The position numbers and the translations under genes were made by a program. Shown here one piece after another: positions 49,485 to 58,708 of a DNA stretch of 64,000 nucleotides (the stretch's first letter is position 1; each line of letters starts with the position of its first letter). This stretch comes from Mycobacterium sp. ENV421 (GTDB lineage: Bacteria > Actinomycetota > Actinomycetes > Mycobacteriales > Mycobacteriaceae), in the NCBI RefSeq assembly GCF_002887815.1, contig NZ_PDHO01000013.1, positions 62,001-126,000 of the forward strand. The letters run 5' to 3'. The notes below the pieces were generated by a model. The model worked only from the letters and a program-made list of their open reading frames with translations. It was not told the origin of the DNA and made no database searches.

Positions 49485-50480
49485 TCAGCTCCGCGCGGCG
49501 ACTTCCTCGATCGGTCCCGCATCGGGCCACGTCGCTGCGGTGACAGCGGCGCTGCGGTCGCCCTGGCGGGCCAGAGCCAGGCCCAGCAGCACCACCACAC
49601 CGCCGACGGCCTGCACTGCGGTCACGGCCTCACCCAGCAACACCCACGCCGACAGCACGGCGAACAGCACCTCGCCGAGGCCGACCAGAGAGGCGAAACT
49701 CGGGCGCAACCGCGCAACTCCACTGATGCCCAGCGTGTAGGCGATCGCGGTGGCCACCACGGCCAGCATCACCACCGGAACCCACCAGGGCACCGTCAGT
49801 CCGGCGACGACCGCGTGGTTCGCGGTGAAGATCAGCGGCATCACGCCGGTCAGGCCGAGCAGCACCACAGCGATCGTGCCGACCACAAGCCCGCCGGCGG
49901 CCAGGGTGATCGAGTTCAATCCGCTGCCGTCGGCGCTGACCTCATCGGACATCATGAAGTAGCAGGCTGCGCAGATCGCCGCACCCAAACCCCACAGAAC
50001 GCCGGCCGTGTTGATGTGTGAACCTTCGAAGACGTTGAGTACCAACATGATTCCGGCCACGGCGAGTGCCACTCCGGCCAGCGTCATGGCGCGGGGGCGG
50101 CGCCGGGTGGTTCCCCAGATCCAGCCGACGACGAGGATGGGCGCGGTGTATTCGAGCAGCAGCGCCACGCCGACCGACAGATGGGAGACGGCGTTGTAGT
50201 AGCAGAGTTGGGCCCCGGCGATCGGGACGAGCCCGTAGGCCACCACGACGCGGGCGTGTGCGCGGGCCTCGCGGACCCAGCCGGGCTTGACGATGGTGGC
50301 GAAGATCGCCATCACCAGCGCACCGCCGGCGAGCCGGGCGGTGACCGCGGCGGTCGGCGACCAGCCGGCGCCCATCAGCGATTTGGCGAAGGGGCCGGAC
50401 ATGCCGAACGTGAATGCCGATCCGATGGCGAACATCAGCCCAAGCCGGAAGTGGTCGTGGGTACGGACCAGCGTCGACAT
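49485..50480 (-). CDS. EamA-family (DMT) transporter
   Basis: About 331 residues, ten membrane helices in two EamA repeats (for example FAIGSAFTFGMSGPFAKSLM, GVALAVAGIMLVLN, GVARLRPSFASLVGLGEVLFAVL). Probably exports a metabolite such as an amino acid; substrate unknown. ATG at 50480 has GGGAG 7 bases upstream. Longer in-frame starts overlap the divergent gene's leader. It shares its upstream region with a CGNR regulator. Confidence 0.88.
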   Translation of the reverse strand: MSTLVRTHDHFRLGLMFAIGSAFTFGMSGPFAKSLMGAGWSPTAAVTARLAGGALVMAIFATIVKPGWVREARAHARVVVAYGLVPIAGAQLCYYNAVSHLSVGVALLLEYTAPILVVGWIWGTTRRRPRAMTLAGVALAVAGIMLVLNVFEGSHINTAGVLWGLGAAICAACYFMMSDEVSADGSGLNSITLAAGGLVVGTIAVVLLGLTGVMPLIFTANHAVVAGLTVPWWVPVVMLAVVATAIAYTLGISGVARLRPSFASLVGLGEVLFAVLSAWVLLGEAVTAVQAVGGVVVLLGLALARQGDRSAAVTAATWPDAGPIEEVAARS

Positions 50481-50517
50481 GAGGCACTCCCGGATGTAAT
50501 GAGTAAAATAGATATTG

Positions 50518-50574
50518 GTCATGACACTACGTCCGGAGGAAGTCATGAGTCAAATGCTTTTCAGTCATGACACT
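50518..50574. promoter_or_regulatory. three GTCATGA(C) elements around a regulator start
   Basis: GTCATGACACT at 50518-50528 and again at 50564-50574, with GTCATGAGT at 50542-50550 between them, 24 and 22 bases apart. GTCATGAC is self-complementary. The copies lie before and just inside the CGNR gene and upstream of the divergent EamA gene. They may be operators for the CGNR protein. Confidence 0.5.
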
Positions 50575-51120
50575 GAGCTCACGTTGCGTGCTGCCTGTGC
50601 GCTGATCAACAGCGACCGCGTCGACGGTGAGCAACTGGGCGACCAGCCCGCCCTCGACCACTATTTGGACAGCCACGGCTGGACCGGACGGCGCGATCGC
50701 GACGACGCCGAGGTCTCGGCGGTCCACACGTTGCGGAACCGGCTGGGCCGGATCTGGGCGGCAGCCGCCGACGAGGAACGCGCGGTCGGTCAGATCAATG
50801 CGTTGCTGTCCGACACCCGCGCCTCCCCGTGGCTGACCCGTCACCCGGAGATGCCGGAGTGGCACCTGCACCTGGCGTCCATCCACGATCCGCTGGCCCA
50901 GCGGATGGGTGCCGAGATGGCGATGTCGCTGGCCGACCTGGTGCGTGCCGGTGAACTGCGCAGGCTCAAGATCTGTGCGGCCCCGGACTGCGATGCGGTG
51001 TTGATCGACCTGTCCCGCAACCGCTCCCGGATGTTCTGCGACACCGGCAACTGCGGCAATCGTCAGCACGTCGCCGCCTACCGGGAGCGTCGCTCGAAAG
51101 AGGGGGCTGTTGATGAGTGA
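50545..51120 (+). CDS. CGNR zinc-finger family regulator
   Basis: 191 residues. N-terminal ABATE-like helical domain (LTLRAACALINS... ) and a C-terminal CGNR zinc finger: CAAPDCDAVLIDLSRNRSR, then MFCDTGNCGNRQHVAAYRERR with four cysteines. The family is thought to bind DNA and respond to small molecules. Start at 50545 has GGAGGA 5 bases upstream. It is divergent from the EamA transporter, so control of that transporter is likely. Confidence 0.9.
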   Translation: MSQMLFSHDTELTLRAACALINSDRVDGEQLGDQPALDHYLDSHGWTGRRDRDDAEVSAVHTLRNRLGRIWAAAADEERAVGQINALLSDTRASPWLTRHPEMPEWHLHLASIHDPLAQRMGAEMAMSLADLVRAGELRRLKICAAPDCDAVLIDLSRNRSRMFCDTGNCGNRQHVAAYRERRSKEGAVDE

Positions 51121-51143
51121 CACCGCCGCCTAAGCGGGTGTTC

Positions 51144-51149
51144 TAGCGT
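51144..51149 (+). promoter_or_regulatory. candidate -10 box (TAGCGT) of eccB4
   Basis: TAGCGT lies 8-13 bases before the eccB4 ATG with no SD site, matching the arrangement at the kdp operon; suggests transcription beginning at or next to the start codon. Confidence 0.45.
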
Positions 51150-51156
51150 CACGCAG

Positions 51157-52503
51157 ATGGCCGGCCCCCCACGTCGAGTTCAGCTGAGTGCACAGCGATT
51201 CCTCCTGCGCCGCTTGGAGTATGCGGTCCTGGCGCGGCAGATGCCGGCCTGGCACGACCCCCTTCGCGCCCGCAAGCTCTCGCTCCTGGTCGGCTGCGGA
51301 GTGGCGGGGGTTGCTCTGGTCCTCGACACGATCCTGGGGTCGACGGGCCGCGGTGTCATCCCCGGCGATGCGACGGTGGTGATGGTGCGAGAGTCCGGCG
51401 CCCTGTTCGTCAGGATCGACGACCGTCTCCGCCCGGTGGCGAACCTGACGTCGGCCCGCTTGATTCTGGGTACACCGGCCACACCGCGACTGGTCGACGA
51501 CGCCGCACTCGGCGATACGGCTACCGGTCCGATCCTGGGGATCCCCGGCGCGCCTGCGTCGTTCGGGCGCGTAATGGCGCCCCGCGACGTGAGATGGGCG
51601 GTGTGCGACGACGTCGAGGGCAAGACCACCGCCGTCGTCGGCGACGACGCCATACCGCCCGACCTGGACCGGCGCACCGCCGTCCTCGCCACAGTGGCGC
51701 ACGGTGACGGATCGGCCTACCTGCTGTACGACGGCACGCGCGCCATGCTCGATCCCGGCGACCCGGCCACCGCGCGCGCCTTGCGGATCAACGAGGCGGC
51801 GCTGCGCACGGTGTCCTCGACCGTGCTCAACACGATCCCCGAAGTACCGGCGATCAGTGCACCCCGGATCGCCGGAATGGGACAACCGTCCGGGGTGACC
51901 GGAATCGCGGTCGGAACCGTCCTGCGCGTCGCGCGGACCGAATCACCCGAGTACTACGTCGCGCTGCCGGGTGGCCTTCAGCGCATCGGCCGGCTGGCCG
52001 CCGAACTCATCCGGTTCAGCGACCCGGCCGCGCGGGCCCAGATCACCGAGGTGCCGCCGGAGCTGATCGCGCGCAGCCCGCTCGTCGACACCCTGCCGGT
52101 CGGTGGGTATCCCGATGAGCCGCCCGCACTGCTCGGTGCCGGCGACGACGTCTGTGCGACATGGATATCCGGACACAGTGGTGTCGCCGTCACAGCACAC
52201 CCCGGCGATCGTCCCGGCACGGTCGACCTGGCCGGATCCGACGGGGACGGACCCGCCGTCGACAGGGTGCGGATGATCCCCGGCGCCAGCGTGGATGTCA
52301 CCGGTGGGCCGGGAACAGGACGCTACCTCGTCACGAGCGCGGGAGTGCGCTTCCCCGTCGATGATTCGGCGACAGCCGCCCTCGGGCTCAGTGGCGTTCC
52401 TGCCACTGCGCCATGGTCGATCGTCGGCGTGCTTCCCGCCGGTCCGCACTTGGGCCGGGACGCCGCCCTAGTCGGCCGGGACGTCCTCGGTGCGGCGCCG
52501 TAG
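51157..52503 (+). CDS. eccB4: ESX-4 secretion system protein EccB4
   Basis: 448 residues. A short cytosolic N-terminus (SAQRFLLRRLEYAVL) leads to one membrane helix (LSLLVGCGVAGVALVLDTIL) and a large periplasmic repeat domain with a central VLRVA region, as in EccB proteins. EccB forms the periplasmic side of the type VII membrane complex. It points towards mycP4, whose end it overlaps by 36 bases. Gene order and directions match Rv3450c-Rv3447c. Confidence 0.95.
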   Translation: MAGPPRRVQLSAQRFLLRRLEYAVLARQMPAWHDPLRARKLSLLVGCGVAGVALVLDTILGSTGRGVIPGDATVVMVRESGALFVRIDDRLRPVANLTSARLILGTPATPRLVDDAALGDTATGPILGIPGAPASFGRVMAPRDVRWAVCDDVEGKTTAVVGDDAIPPDLDRRTAVLATVAHGDGSAYLLYDGTRAMLDPGDPATARALRINEAALRTVSSTVLNTIPEVPAISAPRIAGMGQPSGVTGIAVGTVLRVARTESPEYYVALPGGLQRIGRLAAELIRFSDPAARAQITEVPPELIARSPLVDTLPVGGYPDEPPALLGAGDDVCATWISGHSGVAVTAHPGDRPGTVDLAGSDGDGPAVDRVRMIPGASVDVTGGPGTGRYLVTSAGVRFPVDDSATAALGLSGVPATAPWSIVGVLPAGPHLGRDAALVGRDVLGAAP

Positions 52504-53775
52504 CCGCACCGACGCCGCCACCACGCCGGCCACACACAGCGCCGCCGCACTTCCCGCGACCGCGTAGCGGTGGCTGATCTCGGGCTGCGTCGGTGGTGGC
52601 GCCGAAAGCGTTGTCTGGTGCGCCAGCGGCTCGCTGGTGTGATCGCTGAGCGCAGCCAGAGGATCGATGACACCGTTGCCCACCGCGGCGTTCCACCCTT
52701 GCGCAGGATGATGCGCGGTGCCTTCGATGCGCGCCATCACCTGGCGGGCCGAGAGCCGCGGAAAGCGGGACCGAACCAGAGCCACCACGCCGGAGACCAC
52801 TGGCGCGGCGTAGCTCGTGCCCGACATCGACGCCTGTCCCGCCGGCGTCGGTAGGGCGTTGATGACGCCGTCGCCGTCGGGATCCAGCGACACGACATTC
52901 TCGCCGGGGGCCGCGACGTCGACCCACGGGCCGTTGAGGCTGAATTCCGATGGCGCGCCGTCGGAGCCCACCGAGCCGACTGTCAGGACATAGTCGTCGT
53001 ACCACGCCGGGCTCGCGATCACACTGGGCTGTGCCGTGGTGTTCTGGCCGGGGCACTGGCCGTCGCCGCCGACATTTCCCGCAGCGACCACCACCACGGA
53101 ATCCTTGACATCGACCGCGTACGACAGTGCCGCCCCCAGCGCACGGTCGTCCAGACTCGACTCGGCGCAGGCCACCGACGAGATGTTGATCACCGACGCA
53201 CCCATGTCCGCGGCCGTCCGCACCGCCATGGCCAGCGTGCTCACATCGCCGAAGCCGTGCTCACCGGGATCAGCCAATGGCCCGAAATTGTTGCTGGACT
53301 GCCGAATTCCTATCAGGGTGACCTCCGGGGCGATCCCGGAGAACCCCGTCCCATCAGTCTGATCTGGGGCAGCCGCGATGATGCCCGCGACGACGGTCCC
53401 ATGTCCGTCGCAGTCCTGTCTGCCGTCGCCGGTCGACACGTAGTCGCCGCCTGCGACGACATCGGGCAACCGGCGATGCGCGGCGATCCCGGTGTCGATC
53501 ACCGCGACGCGCTGACCTGCTCCCCGCGTGAGCCGCCACATCGCCGCCACGTCGACACCGGCGAACTGCGGCGCCGGTACGCCGGACTCGGCGGGAAGCG
53601 GCACGGTGCAGGGCCGGCGTTGTTCGGTCGGCTGGGGTGGGGCAGCGGGAGCCGCCGTCGGCAGCAGTGAATTGTCGATTGGCGGCGGGATCACCGCGAA
53701 CGCGAGTGGCGCACAGTGCATCACCGTGAGAAGCGCCGCCGTGACGGCGTATGCGATCCGCGCGGTGAGCCTCAC
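52468..53775 (-). CDS. mycP4: ESX-4 mycosin (subtilisin-like protease) MycP4
   Basis: About 435 residues. GTG at 53775 overlaps the eccD4 stop (GTGA). Signal peptide, then a subtilisin domain with Asp in VAVIDTGIAAHRR, His in DCDGHGTVVAGIIAA and Ser in MSGTSYAAPVVSG, plus an oxyanion Asn region. A C-terminal membrane helix (AAALCVAGVVAASV) anchors it. Mycosins stabilise and process type VII secretion. Confidence 0.95.
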   Translation of the reverse strand: MRLTARIAYAVTAALLTVMHCAPLAFAVIPPPIDNSLLPTAAPAAPPQPTEQRRPCTVPLPAESGVPAPQFAGVDVAAMWRLTRGAGQRVAVIDTGIAAHRRLPDVVAGGDYVSTGDGRQDCDGHGTVVAGIIAAAPDQTDGTGFSGIAPEVTLIGIRQSSNNFGPLADPGEHGFGDVSTLAMAVRTAADMGASVINISSVACAESSLDDRALGAALSYAVDVKDSVVVVAAGNVGGDGQCPGQNTTAQPSVIASPAWYDDYVLTVGSVGSDGAPSEFSLNGPWVDVAAPGENVVSLDPDGDGVINALPTPAGQASMSGTSYAAPVVSGVVALVRSRFPRLSARQVMARIEGTAHHPAQGWNAAVGNGVIDPLAALSDHTSEPLAHQTTLSAPPPTQPEISHRYAVAGSAAALCVAGVVAASVRLRRRTEDVPAD

Positions 53776-55097
53776 CAGGCCGAACCGATCTGAGCGAGCC
53801 CGCTGAACATGCCTGCTGCCGCGCACGCGCCGGGTACGACCGCGGCGCCGAGCATCAGCTCCACGGTCGAGACCACCCGGCGCACCGCCGGGGCGATGGG
53901 GACCGGTCCGCGGTGCGTGACCCATACCGCCCCGGCGGCGATGAGCGCACAGACCCCGCACAGCCAGGGGATGCTCTGCGGTGCGGCGACGGCGCACAGG
54001 ACGCCGAGCGCGGTCACGGTGATTGCGGACGAAATGCTGTGCGCGACAATCCGGCATCGGGTGTGCTCTCGGACGGTTCGGAGAATCAGCAGCGCGGCAA
54101 TGATCGCGAGGAAGATCGCCGCGAGAAGGGGATGCGAGGTGGTCATGACCGTGACCGCCGCGCCGAGAGCCGTCGCAGCTGCTGCCGTCGCCGCGATCAG
54201 CGTCAGCCGGTGATGAGCCCGTCGTGCCAGGGCGTCGAGGTCGGTGTCGGCGAGGCGGGCGCTGGCCAGCCCGGAACTGTGGATCGACAATCGCGCCGAC
54301 GCCGCCAACGCGGCCACTGACCCACATGCCAGCATCGGCCCGCAGGTGTCAGCCGGCCAGCACCCCGCCACCGCCCCCATCGTCGTCATCGACGCCGCCA
54401 TCGCAACAACGGCCGGCGGAAGGAAAACCTCAGTCACACAACCCAACAGGCGCCAGGCCAGCAGCGAGGCCGACGCGATCGCGGCCATCGCGACCACGAA
54501 CGTCGGCATCGCCGGCGGACCCAGCGGAAGCAGGGCGGCGGTCAGACCCGCGAAGGCGACAGCCAGCACGCCGAGGCCCGCCACCGTCACCTGGCCGGTT
54601 GTTGTCCGGTGCACGATGACCGCACCGGACATCGCGAAAAGCGCTGCGGCTGCGGCGACTACGGGATGACGGCTTGCAGCCGGGTCCGCGATCGCACGGC
54701 CCAGCAACACCAGCAGTGCCACGGCCGACCATCCCAGCACGCCGTGACCGACGCCGCGTCGGATGAGCCGGCACGTCGGTTCGGGCAGCGCCGCAATAGC
54801 ATCGGTCACGATGCCGCCCACATCGAACCGGGTGATGGGCGCCGGCGGCTCCGCGGTGGTCAGGATCAGAAGTTCACCGTCATGGACGGCGGATTGCACG
54901 AGGGTCTTCTCCGGGTCGAGCCGTTGTCCACACACGCGGATGAGATGCGGATCGGTGCCGCTGAACTCCGCCGCGCCGGTCACGTCGACCACGGCGGGTA
55001 TCAGCGCGGCGATCGGGATGCAGGCGGGCAGGCTGACGTCTGTTTCCCGGTCGGCGATACGGATCGACACCTGGCAGGTCTGGTCGGTGGCAGCCAT
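53772..55097 (-). CDS. eccD4: ESX-4 membrane channel protein EccD4
   Basis: 441 residues. Ubiquitin-like N-terminal cytosolic domain (QVSIRIADRETDVSLPACIP...RLDPEKTL) followed by about eleven membrane helices, as in EccD. Central membrane component of the type VII complex. ATG at 55097; TACCGT lies upstream in a CTACCGTCCG box also found before the divergent eccC4. Confidence 0.94.
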   Translation of the reverse strand: MAATDQTCQVSIRIADRETDVSLPACIPIAALIPAVVDVTGAAEFSGTDPHLIRVCGQRLDPEKTLVQSAVHDGELLILTTAEPPAPITRFDVGGIVTDAIAALPEPTCRLIRRGVGHGVLGWSAVALLVLLGRAIADPAASRHPVVAAAAALFAMSGAVIVHRTTTGQVTVAGLGVLAVAFAGLTAALLPLGPPAMPTFVVAMAAIASASLLAWRLLGCVTEVFLPPAVVAMAASMTTMGAVAGCWPADTCGPMLACGSVAALAASARLSIHSSGLASARLADTDLDALARRAHHRLTLIAATAAAATALGAAVTVMTTSHPLLAAIFLAIIAALLILRTVREHTRCRIVAHSISSAITVTALGVLCAVAAPQSIPWLCGVCALIAAGAVWVTHRGPVPIAPAVRRVVSTVELMLGAAVVPGACAAAGMFSGLAQIGSAW

Positions 55098-55102
55098 GAC
55101 AG

Positions 55103-55112
55103 CGGACGGTAG
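55103..55112 (-). promoter_or_regulatory. candidate -10 region (CTACCGTCCG) of eccD4
   Basis: The identical ten bases occur in the opposite direction before eccC4. TACCGT within it fits TANNNT and lies 9-14 bases before the eccD4 ATG. The CGTCC part also resembles ECF-sigma -10 elements; no paired -35 is clear. Confidence 0.45.
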
Positions 55113-55176
55113 TGATCTCGCGGTGGTGTCGAACTCCGCTGTCCACAGGTGAATTGCCGGTCCGGGCCGACGGTGT

Positions 55177-55186
55177 CTACCGTCCG
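55177..55186 (+). promoter_or_regulatory. candidate -10 region (CTACCGTCCG) of eccC4
   Basis: Same ten bases as upstream of eccD4. TACCGT is 7-12 bases before the eccC4 ATG and no SD site is present, so the eccC4 mRNA is probably leaderless. Confidence 0.5.
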
Positions 55187-55189
55187 TAC

Positions 55190-58100
55190 ATGAATCGGGC
55201 TTGCCGGTCGGCGATCGACTTCCCGACCGACGATGTGGTCATCGGTGAGTTGCCCCGTGTCGAGCAGACGTCGGCCCTGTCGCGGTTCGTGCCGTTGGTC
55301 GCGGTCGCTGCGGTGGTCACCGTCGGTGCCGTGATGTGGGGGTCGGGAGTTGCCTCGCACGGACCGACAACGGTGATGCTGCCTGCCATGATGGTGCTGT
55401 CGGCGGTCGGAATGGCGCTGCAGGCCGGTGCCGGGCGATCAGGCCGCGGGGTGGATCATCAACGCAGACGCTATCTGAATCATCTCGATCGGCTCAGCGA
55501 GCAGTTGCGGGACACGTCGCAGCGCCAACGCTCTGCACTGCAGCAGCGACATCCGGAGCCGGCCGCGCTGTGGACGCTGGTCGGTAGCCCACAGCTGTGG
55601 GAGCGCAGCGATCAGGACCCGGACTTCTGCCACGTCCGTGTCGGTGTCGGCCGACACCGGCTGGCGCGCCGGATGGTCGTTCCGCCGGTCGGCCCGGTGG
55701 ACGAGCTGGACCCGGTGACCGCCGGTGCGTTGCGGCGCTTCGTGCACCACCACGCGACGGTCGACGGTGTACCCGTCATTATCGCGCTGCCGAGGGTCGG
55801 TGTCCTGGTCGTCGAGGGCGATCCGTCGAGTGCGCGCGCCCTGGTGCGAGCGATGCTGTGCCAGCTCGCCGTGCTGCACAGCCCGGCGAACCTGGTGATC
55901 ACGGCGGACGTCACCGCAGAGCACCGGCAACAGTGGGACTGGTTGAAGTGGCTGCCGCACAACGATGATCGCGAGCGCCGGGTTGGGTATCGGGTCGTCG
56001 TCGTCGACGGAGCGGATCACCGAACGCACGCGGGCCCCGGCACCACCGTCATCGCCGTCGCGCAGGTGGAACACGATTCAGAACGGCGATGCCTGCGGGT
56101 CGACGGGGGCCGCCTCGCGGTGCGCAGCGGTGCGGGCATCGACGAGTTCGCCACCGCCGACACCATGACGATCATGAAGGCGCGGACGTGTGCCCGCCGA
56201 TTGGCGCGGTACCGCCACCAGGACAGCGGGTTCGGCGTGAGTTGCCCGGATTCGGAGGCTCTCTGGCCACCGCTACCCTCGTCCGAGCAACTCCGGGTTG
56301 AGCTCGGTGCGGGGGTGAGCGGCGAAGCGGTCGTTCTCGACATCAAGGAGCCGGCCGACGGTGGCCACGGTCCGCACGGGCTGTGTGTGGGTGCGACGGG
56401 TTCGGGAAAATCCGAACTGTTGCGCACGATCGCTGCCGGGATCATCGCCAGGCACTCGCCGGACGACGTCAACCTCGTGCTCATCGACTTCAAAGGCGGC
56501 GCGACGTTTCTCGGTCTGGAGGGTCTGCACCACGTCGCCGCGGTCATCACCAACCTTGCCGACGCCGCACCGATGGTGGCGCGCGCGAAGGCCGCGCTCG
56601 GCGGTGAGGTTCACCGCCGTCAGGAGCTCCTACGGGGGGCAGGCAATTCGGTCAACCTGGCCGCGTACCGTCGGCGTCGACTCGCAGATCCCAGCCTGCC
56701 CGCCCTGCCGACATTGTTCGTCATCGTCGACGAATTCGCCGAACTACTCGCTCATCAGCCTGATTTCGCCGACCTGTTCGCGATGATCGGACGCGTCGGG
56801 CGCTCACTGGGGATGCATCTGCTGCTGGCGAGTCAGCGCCTGGACGAGGGGCGCCTGCGCGGTCTCGAATCGCATCTGTCCTATCGCATCTGTCTCAAGA
56901 CAGCGACGGCCGCGGAATCGCGGGCGGTACTGGGTGTCACGGACGCTGCCGAGCTGGCGGCCACCCCGGGCGCCGCACTGCTGCGGACCGCCGACGGGCG
57001 GCTGGTGCGATTTCAGGCGGCCTATCTCGGGCGCCCGGCCCCGGCGAGTGTCACACCAGCGAAAGTCGCCACCGTGGCGGTGTTCACCCGGGAATCCGCC
57101 TCGCCGCCGGCGACCGTCGACGCCGCCGGGCCGTATCGAACCGTGTTCGATGCGATCGTCGACCGGTTCAGCGGCACCGGAACGTCGGCGCACCGGATGT
57201 GGCTCCCCCCGCTCACCAGATCGGTGAACCTCGCTGACCTGCCACACGGTGCGAGGCGCGATCGTGCGGTGGCGATCGGGGTGATCGACCTGCCGTTCGA
57301 GCAGCGACAGGCACCCATGACCGTCGACCTCACCGGGGCCCTCGGCAACGTTGCGGTGGTCGGAACGGCACAAAGCGGAAAGTCCACCACGGTGCGGTCG
57401 CTGATCACCGCGATGTCCGCCCGGCACGACGCGCGGCAAGTCCAGTTCTACTGCATCGACTTCGGCGGCGGCACCCTCGATTCGCTGCGAGGGTTACCGC
57501 ACGTGGGATCGGTCGCGGGCCGGGGCGAGACCGAGTTGGTGCACCGGACGATCAGCCACGTCGGCGCCGTCCTGTCCGCTCGCGAGAACCACGACGATGT
57601 CGACCCGTACGGTGAGGTCTTCCTCGTCGTGGACGGGTGGTCGAGCGTGCGGGAGGAGTGTCCCGATCTCGAGGTGGCGATCGCCGGCATCGCCTCCCGC
57701 GGTCTGTCGTTCGGCATCCACCTGATCCTGACCGCCGGTCGGTGGGCCGACATCCGGCCTGCGCTCAAGGACCAGATCGGTACCAGAATCGAACTGCGAC
57801 TGGGGGATCCGATCGACTCCGAGATGGATCGCAAGCAGGCGGCGCTCGTTCCGATCGACGTCCCGGGGCGCGGCATCACCCGCGACGGCAACCACTTCCT
57901 GATCGCCGTCCCGGACGGCGCAGACATTCTCTGCGACGGGTCGTGGCAGGCGCCGCCGGTGCGACTGCTGCCCGGACACATCGATCACCCCGCGGTCGTC
58001 GAGATGGCACCCGGCGACATGGATGGTGTTCTGCTCGGCCTGGGTGAAGACCAGTTCGCCCCGGTGGCAGTGGACTTCCGTCGCCTGGCGCACCTGCTGG

Positions 58101-58708
58101 TCCTCGGCGACCAGGAATGCGGGAAGACCTCGGCACTGCGGACGCTGTGCCGCGAGATACTGCGCGTTGCGACAACGCAACCCGCGCTGTTGTTCGTCGT
58201 CGACTACCGCCGTGGACTGCTCGATATCGCCGATGCGGATCATGTGCTCGACTACGTGTTCTCCGAACACGGCCTCGCACAACGACTTCCCGGACTGATC
58301 TCGTTGCTGCAGAACAGACTGCCCACCGCCGACACCACGATCGAACAGCTCAGGGCGAGATCGTGGTGGACCGGACCGGAGATCTATGTCGTGGTCGACG
58401 ACTACGACGTGGTCGGCGCCACCTCACCGGATGCGCTGAGTCCGCTGGTCGCACTGCTGCCGCACGCCGCTGACATCGGGCTGCGCATGGTCATCGCACG
58501 ACGCTGCGCCGGATCTGCGCGGGCGATGTTCGAACCCCTGCTGGCGCAGGTCCGGGACAGCGGGTGCGGCGCGCTGCTGATGAGCGGCAGCTCCGACGAG
58601 GGCCCGCTGATCGGCCACCACCGCGCGACCCGGCGCCCGCCCGGACGCGGACTGCTGGTGACCCGGGCCGGCGCCGAGCTGGTCCAGGTCGGCTGGAGCC
58701 CACCGTGA
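55190..58708 (+). CDS. eccC4: ESX-4 FtsK/SpoIIIE-type ATPase EccC4
   Basis: About 1172 residues in one chain (EccC4 is not split as EccCa1/EccCb1). Two N-terminal membrane helices (FVPLVAVAAVVTVGAVMWGSG, TTVMLPAMMVLSAVGMALQ) precede three ATPase domains. Walker A motifs are GATGSGKSE (about 402), GTAQSGKST (about 724) and GDQECGKTS (about 972); FVIVDEFAEL is the first Walker B. EccC binds and drives export of WxG100 substrates. Start at 55190 chosen by the leaderless promoter arrangement. Overlaps the next gene by GTGA. Confidence 0.96.
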   Translation: MNRACRSAIDFPTDDVVIGELPRVEQTSALSRFVPLVAVAAVVTVGAVMWGSGVASHGPTTVMLPAMMVLSAVGMALQAGAGRSGRGVDHQRRRYLNHLDRLSEQLRDTSQRQRSALQQRHPEPAALWTLVGSPQLWERSDQDPDFCHVRVGVGRHRLARRMVVPPVGPVDELDPVTAGALRRFVHHHATVDGVPVIIALPRVGVLVVEGDPSSARALVRAMLCQLAVLHSPANLVITADVTAEHRQQWDWLKWLPHNDDRERRVGYRVVVVDGADHRTHAGPGTTVIAVAQVEHDSERRCLRVDGGRLAVRSGAGIDEFATADTMTIMKARTCARRLARYRHQDSGFGVSCPDSEALWPPLPSSEQLRVELGAGVSGEAVVLDIKEPADGGHGPHGLCVGATGSGKSELLRTIAAGIIARHSPDDVNLVLIDFKGGATFLGLEGLHHVAAVITNLADAAPMVARAKAALGGEVHRRQELLRGAGNSVNLAAYRRRRLADPSLPALPTLFVIVDEFAELLAHQPDFADLFAMIGRVGRSLGMHLLLASQRLDEGRLRGLESHLSYRICLKTATAAESRAVLGVTDAAELAATPGAALLRTADGRLVRFQAAYLGRPAPASVTPAKVATVAVFTRESASPPATVDAAGPYRTVFDAIVDRFSGTGTSAHRMWLPPLTRSVNLADLPHGARRDRAVAIGVIDLPFEQRQAPMTVDLTGALGNVAVVGTAQSGKSTTVRSLITAMSARHDARQVQFYCIDFGGGTLDSLRGLPHVGSVAGRGETELVHRTISHVGAVLSARENHDDVDPYGEVFLVVDGWSSVREECPDLEVAIAGIASRGLSFGIHLILTAGRWADIRPALKDQIGTRIELRLGDPIDSEMDRKQAALVPIDVPGRGITRDGNHFLIAVPDGADILCDGSWQAPPVRLLPGHIDHPAVVEMAPGDMDGVLLGLGEDQFAPVAVDFRRLAHLLVLGDQECGKTSALRTLCREILRVATTQPALLFVVDYRRGLLDIADADHVLDYVFSEHGLAQRLPGLISLLQNRLPTADTTIEQLRARSWWTGPEIYVVVDDYDVVGATSPDALSPLVALLPHAADIGLRMVIARRCAGSARAMFEPLLAQVRDSGCGALLMSGSSDEGPLIGHHRATRRPPGRGLLVTRAGAELVQVGWSPP

